Positions 51,803 to 63,802 of a stretch of 64,000 nt of DNA are shown here, piece by piece. The stretch lies in the NCBI RefSeq assembly GCF_016920785.2, contig NW_024609958.1, positions 2,790,001 through 2,854,000 of the forward strand. Reading direction: 5' to 3'. The notes beneath the pieces were generated by a model. The model had not been told where the DNA came from. It saw only the letters and a program-made list of their open reading frames with translations, and made no database searches. Each line of letters begins with the position of its first letter. The first letter of the stretch is position 1. The translations under genes and the position numbers were made by a program. The DNA comes from Ixodes scapularis (lineage: Eukaryota > Arthropoda > Arachnida > Ixodida > Ixodidae).

Positions 51803-54602
51803 GCAGTGCTCCTTTCACGCAACAACGTCTGAGATGAGGAGAAACGAAAAGCGCGCTTTATTTCATTTCTGCCGAGTACGGGGGAGAACCGCTCTATTTT
51901 CTCGAAATCAGTTTTTCTCTCATCCATTTAATTCCTAGAGAATTCACCCGGAATAATTAGACTGCGATGTGGACGGAATTATGTGGCTTGGAATATCCAC
52001 GTGCAGAGCTCCTTTCACGCAACAACGTCTAAGATGAGGAGAAACGAAAAGCGCGCTTTATTTCATTTCTGCCGAGTACGGGGGAGAACCGCTCTATTTT
52101 CTCGAAAACAGTTTTTCTCTAAGCCATTTCATTCCTAGTTTATTCACCTGGAATAATTAGACTGCGATGTGCACGGTATTATGTGGCTTGGAATTTCCAC
52201 GTGCAGTTCTCCTTTCACGCAACAACGTCTGAGATGAGGAGAAACGAAAAGCGCGCTTTATTTCATTTCTGCCGAGTACGGGGGAAAAGCGCTCTATTTT
52301 CTCGAAATCAGTTTTTCTCTCATCCATTTAATTCCTAGAGAATTCACCCGGAATAATTAGACTGCGATGTGGACGGAATTATGTGGCTTGGAATATCCAC
52401 GTGCAGAGCTCCTTTCACGCAACAACGTCTAAGATGAGGAGAAACGAAAAGCGCGCTTTATTTCATTTCTGCCGAGTACGGGGGAGAACCGCTCTATTTT
52501 CTCGAAAACAGTTTTTCTCTAAGCCATTTCATTCCTAGTTTATTCACCTGGAATAATTAGACTGCGATGTGCACGGTATTATGTGGCTTGGAATTTCCAC
52601 GTGCAGTGCTCCTTTCACGCAACAACGTCTGAGATGAGGAGAAACGAAAAGCGCGCTTTATTTCATTTCTGCCGAGTACGGGGGAGAACCGCTCTATTTT
52701 CTCGAAATCAGTTTTTCTCTCATCCATTTAATTCCTAGAGAATTCACCCGGAATAATTAGACTGCGATGTGGACGGAATTATGTGGCTTGGAATGTCCAC
52801 GTGCAGTGCTCCTTTCACGCAACAACGTCTGAGATGAGGAGAAACGAAAAGCGCGCTTTATTTCATTTCTGCCGAGTACGGGGGAGAACCGCTCTATTTT
52901 CTCGAAAACAGTTTTTCTCTAAGCCATTTCATTCCTAGTTTATTCACCTGGAATAATTAGACTGCGATGTGCACGGTATTATGTGGCTTGGAATTTCCAC
53001 GTGCAGTGCTCCTTTCACGCAACAACGTCTGAGATGAGGAGAAACGAAAAGCGCGCTTTATTTCATTTCTGCCGAGTACGGGGGAGAACCGCTCTATTTT
53101 CTCGAAATCAGTTTTTCTCTCATCCATTTAATTCCTAGAGAATTCACCTGGAATAATTAGACTGCGATGTGCACGGTATTATGTGGCTTGGAATGTCCAC
53201 GTGCAGAGCTCCTTTCACGCAACAACGTCTAAGATGAGGAGAAACGAAAAGCGCGCTTTATTTCATTTCTGCCGAGTACGGGGGAGAACCGCTCTATTTT
53301 CTCGAAAACAGTTTTTCTCTAAGCCATTTCATTCCTAGTTTATTCACCTCGAATAATTAGACTGCGATGTGCACGGTATTATGTGGCTTGGAATGTCCAC
53401 GTGCAGTGCTCCTTTCACGCAACAACGTCTGAGATGAGGAGAAACGAAAAGCGCGCTTTATTTCATTTCTGCCGAGTACGGGGGAGAACCGCTCTATTTT
53501 CTCGAAATCAGTTTTTCTCTCATCCATTTAATTCCTAGAGAATTCACCCGGAATAATTAGACTGCGATGTGGACGGAATTATGTGGCTTGGAATATCCAC
53601 GTGCAGAGCTCCTTTCACGCAACAACGTCTAAGATGAGGAGAAACGAAAAGCGCGCTTTATTTCATTTCTGCCGAGTACGGGGGAGAACCGCTCTATTTT
53701 CTCGAAAACAGTTTTTCTCTAAGCCATTTCATTCCTAGTTTATTCACCTCGAATAATTAGACTGCGATGTGCACGGTATTATGTGGCTTGGAATGTCCAC
53801 GTGCAGTGCTCCTTTCACGCAACAACGTCTGAGATGAGGAGAAACGAAAAGCGCGCTTTATTTCATTTCTGCCGAGTACGGGGGAGAACCGCTCTATTTT
53901 CTCGAAATCAGTTTTTCTCTCATCCATTTAATTCCTAGAGAATTCACCCGGAATAATTAGACTGCGATGTGGACGGAATTATGTGGCTTGGAATGTCCAC
54001 GTGCAGTGCTCCTTTCACGCAACAACGTCTGAGATGAGGAGAAACGAAAAGCGCGCTTTATTTCATTTCTGCCGAGTACGGGGGAGAACCGCTCTATTTT
54101 CTCGAAAACAGTTTTTCTCTAAGCCATTTCATTCCTAGTTTATTCACCTGGAATAATTAGACTGCGATGTGCACGGTATTATGTGGCTTGGAATTTCCAC
54201 GTGCAGTGCTCCTTTCACGCAACAACGTCTGAGATGAGGAGAAACGAAAAGCGCGCTTTATTTCATTTCTGCCGAGTACGGGGGAAAAGCGCTCTATTTT
54301 CTCGAAATCAGTTTTTCTCTCATCCATTTAATTCCTAGAGAATTCACCCGGAATAATTAGACTGCGATGTGGACGGAATTATGTGGCTTGGAATATCCAC
54401 GTGCAGAGCTCCTTTCACGCAACAACGTCTAAGATGAGGAGAAACGAAAAGCGCGCTTTATTTCATTTCTGCCGAGTACGGGGGAGAACCGCTCTATTTT
54501 CTCGAAAACAGTTTTTCTCTAAGCCATTTCATTCCTAGTTTATTCACCTCGAATAATTAGACTGCGATGTGCACGGTATTATGTGGCTTGGAATGTCCAC
54601 GT
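51803..54602. repeat. 400-bp dimer HOR of Y-type and X-type units, family 4
   Basis: Y-type right halves (CGAAATCAG, CATCC, GAATTC) recur in every second monomer: 51803, 52203, 52603, 53003, 53403, 53803 and 54203, with X units between. In 52203 and 54203 the Y half includes GGGAAAAGCGCTC. In the others the upstream segment is X-like GAGAACCGCTC, so these are X/Y hybrids whose switch lies at the start of the CTATTTTCTCG block. Five of the seven following X units carry AGAGCTCC with CTAAG; 52803 and 54003 do not. Confidence 0.85.
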
Positions 54603-56602
54603 GCAGTGCTCCTTTCACGCAACAACGTCTGAGATGAGGAGAAACGAAAAGCGCGCTTTATTTCATTTCTGCCGAGTACGGGGGAGAACCGCTCTATTTT
54701 CTCGAAAACAGTTTTTCTCTAAGCCATTTCATTCCTAGTTTATTCACCTCGAATAATTAGACTGCGATGTGCACGGTATTATGTGGCTTGGAATGTCCAC
54801 GTGCAGTTCTCCTTTCACGCAACAACGTCTGAGATGAGGAGAAACGAAAAGCGCGCTTTATTTCATTTCTGCCGAGTACGGGGGAGAACCGCTCTATTTT
54901 CTCGAAAACAGTTTTTCTCTAAGCCATTTCATTCCTAGTTTATTCACCTCGAATAATTAGACTGCGATGTGCACGGTATTATGTGGCTTGGAATGTCCAC
55001 GTGCAGTTCTCCTTTCACGCAACAACGTCTGAGATGAGGAGAAACGAAAAGCGCGCTTTATTTCATTTCTGCCGAGTACGGGGGAGAACCGCTCTATTTT
55101 CTCGAAAACAGTTTTTCTCTAAGCCATTTCATTCCTAGTTTATTCACCTCGAATAATTAGACTGCGATGTGCACGGTATTATGTGGCTTGGAATGTCCAC
55201 GTGCAGTGCTCCTTTCACGCAACAACGTCTGAGATGAGGAGAAACGAAAAGCGCGCTTTATTTCATTTCTGCCGAGTACGGGGGAGAACCGCTCTATTTT
55301 CTCGAAAACAGTTTTTCTCTAAGCCATTTCATTCCTAGTTTATTCACCTCGAATAATTAGACTGCGATGTGCCCGGTATTATGTGGCTTGGAATGTCCAC
55401 GTGCAGTTCTCCTTTCACGCAACAACGTCTGAGATGAGGAGAAACGAAAAGCGCGCTTTATTTCATTTCTGCCGAGTACGGGGGAGAACCGCTCTATTTT
55501 CTCGAAAACAGTTTTTCTCTAAGCCATTTCATTCCTAGTTTATTCACCTCGAATAATTAGACTGCGATGTGCACGGTATTATGTGGCTTGGAATGTCCAC
55601 GTGCAGTTCTCCTTTCACGCAACAACGTCTGAGATGAGGAGAAACGAAAAGCGCGCTTTATTTCATTTCTGCCGAGTACGGGGGAGAACCGCTCTATTTT
55701 CTCGAAAACAGTTTTTCTCTAAGCCATTTCATTCCTAGTTTATTCACCTCGAATAATTAGACTGCGATGTGCACGGTATTATGTGGCTTGGAATGTCCAC
55801 GTGCAGTGCTCCTTTCACGCAACAACGTCTGAGATGAGGAGAAACGAAAAGCGCGCTTTATTTCATTTCTGCCGAGTACGGGGGAGAACCGCTCTATTTT
55901 CTCGAAAACAGTTTTTCTCTAAGCCATTTCATTCCTAGTTTATTCACCTCGAATAATTAGACTGCGATGTGCACGGTATTATGTGGCTTGGAATTTCCAC
56001 GTGCAGTGCTCCTTTCACGCAACAACGTCTGAGATGAGGAGAAACGAAAAGCGCGCTTTATTTCATTTCTGCCGAGTACGGGGGAGAACCGCTCTATTTT
56101 CTCGAAAACAGTTTTTCTCTAAGCCATTTCATTCCTAGTTTATTCACCTCGAATAATTAGACTGCGATGTGCACGGTATTATGTGGCTTGGAATTTCCAC
56201 GTGCAGTGCTCCTTTCACGCAACAACGTCTGAGATGAGGAGAAACGAAAAGCGCGCTTTATTTCATTTCTGCCGAGTACGGGGGAGAACCGCTCTATTTT
56301 CTCGAAAACAGTTTTTCTCTAAGCCATTTCATTCCTAGTTTATTCACCTCGAATAATTAGACTGCGATGTGCACGGTATTATGTGGCTTGGAATTTCCAC
56401 GTGCAGTGCTCCTTTCACGCAACAACGTCTGAGATGAGGAGAAACGAAAAGCGCGCTTTATTTCATTTCTGCCGAGTACGGGGGAGAACCGCTCTATTTT
56501 CTCGAAAACAGTTTTTCTCTAAGCCATTTCATTCCTAGTTTATTCACCTCGAATAATTAGACTGCGATGTGCACGGTATTATGTGGCTTGGAATGTCCAC
56601 GT

Positions 56603-59602
56603 GCAGTGCTCCTTTCACGCAACAACGTCTGAGATGAGGAGAAACGAAAAGCGCGCTTTATTTCATTTCTGCCGAGTACGGGGGAGAACCGCTCTATTTT
56701 CTCGAAAACAGTTTTTCTCTAAGCCATTTCATTCCTAGTTTATTCACCTCGAATAATTAGACTGCGATGTGCACGGTATTATGTGGCTTGGAATTTCCAC
56801 GTGCAGTGCTCCTTTCACGCAACAACGTCTGAGATGAGGAGAAACGAAAAGCGCGCTTTATTTCATTTCTGCCGAGTACGGGGGAGAACCGCTCTATTTT
56901 CTCGAAAACAGTTTTTCTCTAAGCCATTTCATTCCTAGTTTATTCACCTCGAATAATTAGACTGCGATGTGCACGGTATTATGTGGCTTGGAATGTCCAC
57001 GTGCAGTGCTCCTTTCACGCAACAACGTCTGAGATGAGGAGAAACGAAAAGCGCGCTTTATTTCATTTCTGCCGAGTACGGGGGAGAACCGCTCTATTTT
57101 CTCGAAAACAGTTTTTCTCTAAGCCATTTCATTCCTAGTTTATTCACCTCGAATAATTAGACTGCGATGTGCACGGTATTATGTGGCTTGGAATTTCCAC
57201 GTGCAGTGCTCCTTTCACGCAACAACGTCTGAGATGAGGAGAAACGAAAAGCGCGCTTTATTTCATTTCTGCCGAGTACGGGGGAGAACCGCTCTATTTT
57301 CTCGAAAACAGTTTTTCTCTAAGCCATTTCATTCCTAGTTTATTCACCTCGAATAATTAGACTGCGATGTGCACGGTATTATGTGGCTTGGAATGTCCAC
57401 GTGCAGTGCTCCTTTCACGCAACAACGTCTGAGATGAGGAGAAACGAAAAGCGCGCTTTATTTCATTTCTGCCGAGTACGGGGGAGAACCGCTCTATTTT
57501 CTCGAAAACAGTTTTTCTCTAAGCCATTTCATTCCTAGTTTATTCACCTCGAATAATTAGACTGCGATGTGCACGGTATTATGTGGCTTGGAATGTCCAC
57601 GTGCAGTGCTCCTTTCACGCAACAACGTCTGAGATGAGGAGAAACGAAAAGCGCGCTTTATTTCATTTCTGCCGAGTACGGGGGAGAACCGCTCTATTTT
57701 CTCGAAAACAGTTTTTCTCTAAGCCATTTCATTCCTAGTTTATTCACCTCGAATAATTAGACTGCGATGTGCACGGTATTATGTGGCTTGGAATTTCCAC
57801 GTGCAGTGCTCCTTTCACGCAACAACGTCTGAGATGAGGAGAAACGAAAAGCGCGCTTTATTTCATTTCTGCCGAGTACGGGGGAGAACCGCTCTATTTT
57901 CTCGAAAACAGTTTTTCTCTAAGCCATTTCATTCCTAGTTTATTCACCTCGAATAATTAGACTGCGATGTGCACGGTATTATGTGGCTTGGAATGTCCAC
58001 GTGCAGTGCTCCTTTCACGCAACAACGTCTGAGATGAGGAGAAACGAAAAGCGCGCTTTATTTCATTTCTGCCGAGTACGGGGGAGAACCGCTCTATTTT
58101 CTCGAAAACAGTTTTTCTCTAAGCCATTTCATTCCTAGTTTATTCACCTCGAATAATTAGACTGCGATGTGCACGGTATTATGTGGCTTGGAATTTCCAC
58201 GTGCAGTGCTCCTTTCACGCAACAACGTCTGAGATGAGGAGAAACGAAAAGCGCGCTTTATTTCATTTCTGCCGAGTACGGGGGAGAACCGCTCTATTTT
58301 CTCGAAAACAGTTTTTCTCTAAGCCATTTCATTCCTAGTTTATTCACCTCGAATAATTAGACTGCGATGTGCACGGTATTATGTGGCTTGGAATGTCCAC
58401 GTGCAGTGCTCCTTTCACGCAACAACGTCTGAGATGAGGAGAAACGAAAAGCGCGCTTTATTTCATTTCTGCCGAGTACGGGGGAGAACCGCTCTATTTT
58501 CTCGAAAACAGTTTTTCTCTAAGCCATTTCATTCCTAGTTTATTCACCTCGAATAATTAGACTGCGATGTGCACGGTATTATGTGGCTTGGAATTTCCAC
58601 GTGCAGTTCTCCTTTCACGCAACAACGTCTGAGATGAGGAGAAACGAAAAGCGCGCTTTATTTCATTTCTGCCGAGTACGGGGGAGAACCGCTCTATTTT
58701 CTCGAAAACAGTTTTTCTCTAAGCCATTTCATTCCTAGTTTATTCACCTCGAATAATTAGACTGCGATGTGCACGGTATTATGTGGCTTGGAATGTCCAC
58801 GTGCAGTGCTCCTTTCACGCAACAACGTCTGAGATGAGGAGAAACGAAAAGCGCGCTTTATTTCATTTCTGCCGAGTACGGGGGAGAACCGCTCTATTTT
58901 CTCGAAAACAGTTTTTCTCTAAGCCATTTCATTCCTAGTTTATTCACCTCGAATAATTAGACTGCGATGTGCACGGTATTATGTGGCTTGGAATTTCCAC
59001 GTGCAGTGCTCCTTTCACGCAACAACGTCTGAGATGAGGAGAAACGAAAAGCGCGCTTTATTTCATTTCTGCCGAGTACGGGGGAGAACCGCTCTATTTT
59101 CTCGAAAACAGTTTTTCTCTAAGCCATTTCATTCCTAGTTTATTCACCTCGAATAATTAGACTGCGATGTGCACGGTATTATGTGGCTTGGAATGTCCAC
59201 GTGCAGTGCTCCTTTCACGCAACAACGTCTGAGATGAGGAGAAACGAAAAGCGCGCTTTATTTCATTTCTGCCGAGTACGGGGGAGAACCGCTCTATTTT
59301 CTCGAAAACAGTTTTTCTCTAAGCCATTTCATTCCTAGTTTATTCACCTCGAATAATTAGACTGCGATGTGCACGGTATTATGTGGCTTGGAATTTCCAC
59401 GTGCAGTGCTCCTTTCACGCAACAACGTCTGAGATGAGGAGAAACGAAAAGGTCGCTTTATTTCATTTCTGCCGAGTACGGGGGAGAACCGCTCTATTTT
59501 CTCGAAAACAGTTTTTCTCTAAGCCATTTCATTCCTAGTTTATTCACCTCGAATAATTAGACTGCGATGTGCACGGTATTATGTGGCTTGGAATGTCCAC
59601 GT
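56603..59602. repeat. 400-bp dimer HOR (AATTTCC/AATGTCC), family 4
   Basis: The monomer end alternates AATTTCC and AATGTCC: T in units 56603, 57003, 57603, 58003, 58403, 58803 and 59203, and G in the units after each. One extra G unit at 57403 slips the register by one monomer. That gives two dimers, a singleton and five dimers. Otherwise the units are practically identical X forms with CCTCG. Confidence 0.85.
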
Positions 59603-60802
59603 GCAGTTCTCCTTTCACGCAACAACGTCTGAGATGAGGAGAAACGAAAAGCGCGCTTTATTTCATTTCTGCCGAGTACGGGGGAGAACCGCTCTATTTT
59701 CTCGAAAACAGTTTTTCTCTAAGCCATTTCATTCCTAGTTTATTCACCTCGAATAATTAGACTGCGATGTGCACGGTATTATGTGGCTTGGAATGTCCAC
59801 GTGCAGTGCTCCTTTCACGCAACAACGTCTGAGATGAGGAGAAACGAAAAGGTCGCTTTATTTCATTTCTGCCGAGTACGGGGGAGAACCGCTCTATTTT
59901 CTCGAAAACAGTTTTTCTCTAAGCCATTTCATTCCTAGTTTATTCACCTCGAATAATTAGACTGCGATGTGCACGGTATTATGTGGCTTGGAATGTCCAC
60001 GTGCAGTGCTCCTTTCACGCAACAACGTCTGAGATGAGGAGAAACGAAAAGGTCGCTTTATTTCATTTCTGCCGAGTACGGGGGAGAACCGCTCTATTTT
60101 CTCGAAAACAGTTTTTCTCTAAGCCATTTCATTCCTAGTTTATTCACCTCGAATAATTAGACTGCGATGTGCACGGTATTATGTGGCTTGGAATGTCCAC
60201 GTGCAGTGCTCCTTTCACGCAACAACGTCTGAGATGAGGAGAAACGAAAAGCGCGCTTTATTTCATTTCTGCCGAGTACGGGGGAGAACCGCTCTATTTT
60301 CTCGAAAACAGTTTTTCTCTAAGCCATTTCATTCCTAGTTTATTCACCTCGAATAATTAGACTGCGATGTGCACGGTATTATGTGGCTTGGAATGTCCAC
60401 GTGCAGTGCTCCTTTCACGCAACAACGTCTGAGATGAGGAGAAACGAAAAGCGCGCTTTATTTCATTTCTGCCGAGTACGGGGGAGAACCGCTCTATTTT
60501 CTCGAAAACAGTTTTTCTCTAAGCCATTTCATTCCTAGTTTATTCACCTCGAATAATTAGACTGCGATGTGCACGGTATTATGTGGCTTGGAATTTCCAC
60601 GTGCAGTGCTCCTTTCACGCAACAACGTCTGAGATGAGGAGAAACGAAAAGGTCGCTTTATTTCATTTCTGCCGAGTACGGGGGAGAACCGCTCTATTTT
60701 CTCGAAAACAGTTTTTCTCTAAGCCATTTCATTCCTAGTTTATTCACCTCGAATAATTAGACTGCGATGTGCACGGTATTATGTGGCTTGGAATGTCCAC
60801 GT
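59403..60802. repeat. Local variant cluster AAGGTCGC, family 4
   Basis: Four monomers (59403, 59803, 60003, 60603) have AAAAGGTCGCTTT instead of AAAAGCGCGCTTT, near 59451, 59851, 60051 and 60651. I see this two-base change nowhere else in the window. It is confined to 1.4 kb, so it shows the size of one recent spreading event. Confidence 0.85.
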
Positions 60803-63802
60803 GCAGTTCTCCTTTCACGCAACAACGTCTGAGATGAGGAGAAACGAAAAGCGCGCTTTATTTCATTTCTGCCGAGTACGGGGGAGAACCGCTCTATTTT
60901 CTCGAAAACAGTTTTTCTCTAAGCCATTTCATTCCTAGTTTATTCACCTCGAATAATTAGACTGCGATGTGCACGGTATTATGTGGCTTGGAATTTCCAC
61001 GTGCAGTGCTCCTTTCACGCAACAACGTCTGAGATGAGGAGAAACGAAAAGCGCGCTTTATTTCATTTCTGCCGAGTACGGGGGAGAACCGCTCTATTTT
61101 CTCGAAAACAGTTTTTCTCTAAGCCATTTCATTCCTAGTTTATTCACCTCGAATAATTAGACTGCGATGTGCACGGTATTATGTGGCTTGGAATGTCCAC
61201 GTGCAGTGCTCCTTTCACGCAACAACGTCTGAGATGAGGAGAAACGAAAAGCGCGCTTTATTTCATTTCTGCCGAGTACGGGGGAGAACCGCTCTATTTT
61301 CTCGAAAACAGTTTTTCTCTAAGCCATTTCATTCCTAGTTTATTCACCTCGAATAATTAGACTGCGATGTGCACGGTATTATGTGGCTTGGAATGTCCAC
61401 GTGCAGTTCTCCTTTCACGCAACAACGTCTGAGATGAGGAGAAACGAAAAGCGCGCTTTATTTCATTTCTGCCGAGTACGGGGGAGAACCGCTCTATTTT
61501 CTCGAAAACAGTTTTTCTCTAAGCCATTTCATTCCTAGTTTATTCACCTCGAATAATTAGACTGCGATGTGCACGGTATTATGTGGCTTGGAATTTCCAC
61601 GTGCAGTGCTCCTTTCACGCAACAACGTCTGAGATGAGGAGAAACGAAAAGCGCGCTTTATTTCATTTCTGCCGAGTACGGGGGAGAACCGCTCTATTTT
61701 CTCGAAAACAGTTTTTCTCTAAGCCATTTCATTCCTAGTTTATTCACCTCGAATAATTAGACTGCGATGTGCACGGTATTATGTGGCTTGGAATGTCCAC
61801 GTGCAGTGCTCCTTTCACGCAACAACGTCTGAGATGAGGAGAAACGAAAAGCGCGCTTTATTTCATTTCTGCCGAGTACGGGGGAGAACCGCTCTATTTT
61901 CTCGAAAACAGTTTTTCTCTAAGCCATTTCATTCCTAGTTTATTCACCTCGAATAATTAGACTGCGATGTGCACGGTATTATGTGGCTTGGAATGTCCAC
62001 GTGCAGTGCTCCTTTCACGCAACAACGTCTGAGATGAGGAGAAACGAAAAGCGCGCTTTATTTCATTTCTGCCGAGTACGGGGGAGAACCGCTCTATTTT
62101 CTCGAAAACAGTTTTTCTCTAAGCCATTTCATTCCTAGTTTATTCACCTCGAATAATTAGACTGCGATGTGCACGGTATTATGTGGCTTGGAATTTCCAC
62201 GTGCAGTGCTCCTTTCACGCAACAACGTCTGAGATGAGGAGAAACGAAAAGCGCGCTTTATTTCATTTCTGCCGAGTACGGGGGAGAACCGCTCTATTTT
62301 CTCGAAAACAGTTTTTCTCTAAGCCATTTCATTCCTAGTTTATTCACCTCGAATAATTAGACTGCGATGTGCACGGTATTATGTGGCTTGGAATGTCCAC
62401 GTGCAGTGCTCCTTTCACGCAACAACGTCTGAGATGAGGAGAAACGAAAAGCGCGCTTTATTTCATTTCTGCCGAGTACGGGGGAGAACCGCTCTATTTT
62501 CTCGAAAACAGTTTTTCTCTAAGCCATTTCATTCCTAGTTTATTCACCTCGAATAATTAGACTGCGATGTGCACGGTATTATGTGGCTTGGAATGTCCAC
62601 GTGCAGTGCTCCTTTCACGCAACAACGTCTGAGATGAGGAGAAACGAAAAGCGCGCTTTATTTCATTTCTGCCGAGTACGGGGGAGAACCGCTCTATTTT
62701 CTCGAAAACAGTTTTTCTCTAAGCCATTTCATTCCTAGTTTATTCACCTCGAATAATTAGACTGCGATGTGCACGGTATTATGTGGCTTGGAATTTCCAC
62801 GTGCAGTGCTCCTTTCACGCAACAACGTCTGAGATGAGGAGAAACGAAAAGCGCGCTTTATTTCATTTCTGCCGAGTACGGGGGAGAACCGCTCTATTTT
62901 CTCGAAAACAGTTTTTCTCTAAGCCATTTCATTCCTAGTTTATTCACCTCGAATAATTAGACTGCGATGTGCACGGTATTATGTGGCTTGGAATGTCCAC
63001 GTGCAGTTCTCCTTTCACGCAACAACGTCTGAGATGAGGAGAAACGAAAAGCGCGCTTTATTTCATTTCTGCCGAGTACGGGGGAGAACCGCTCTATTTT
63101 CTCGAAAACAGTTTTTCTCTAAGCCATTTCATTCCTAGTTTATTCACCTCGAATAATTAGACTGCGATGTGCACGGTATTATGTGGCTTGGAATGTCCAC
63201 GTGCAGTTCTCCTTTCACGCAACAACGTCTGAGATGAGGAGAAACGAAAAGCGCGCTTTATTTCATTTCTGCCGAGTACGGGGGAGAACCGCTCTATTTT
63301 CTCGAAAACAGTTTTTCTCTAAGCCATTTCATTCCTAGTTTATTCACCTCGAATAATTAGACTGCGATGTGCACGGTATTATGTGGCTTGGAATTTCCAC
63401 GTGCAGTGCTCCTTTCACGCAACAACGTCTGAGATGAGGAGAAACGAAAAGCGCGCTTTATTTCATTTCTGCCGAGTACGGGGGAGAACCGCTCTATTTT
63501 CTCGAAAACAGTTTTTCTCTAAGCCATTTCATTCCTAGTTTATTCACCTCGAATAATTAGACTGCGATGTGCACGGTATTATGTGGCTTGGAATGTCCAC
63601 GTGCAGTTCTCCTTTCACGCAACAACGTCTGAGATGAGGAGAAACGAAAAGCGCGCTTTATTTCATTTCTGCCGAGTACGGGGGAGAACCGCTCTATTTT
63701 CTCGAAAACAGTTTTTCTCTAAGCCATTTCATTCCTAGTTTATTCACCTCGAATAATTAGACTGCGATGTGCACGGTATTATGTGGCTTGGAATGTCCAC
63801 GT
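60803..63802. repeat. 600-bp trimer HOR, five copies, family 4
   Basis: The monomer end cycles AATTTCC, AATGTCC, AATGTCC. T units start at 60803, 61403, 62003, 62603 and 63203, exactly 600 bp apart. The next expected T unit (63803) instead has AATGTCC, so the cycle ends or slips there. This replaces the 400-bp dimer pattern seen just upstream. Confidence 0.85.
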
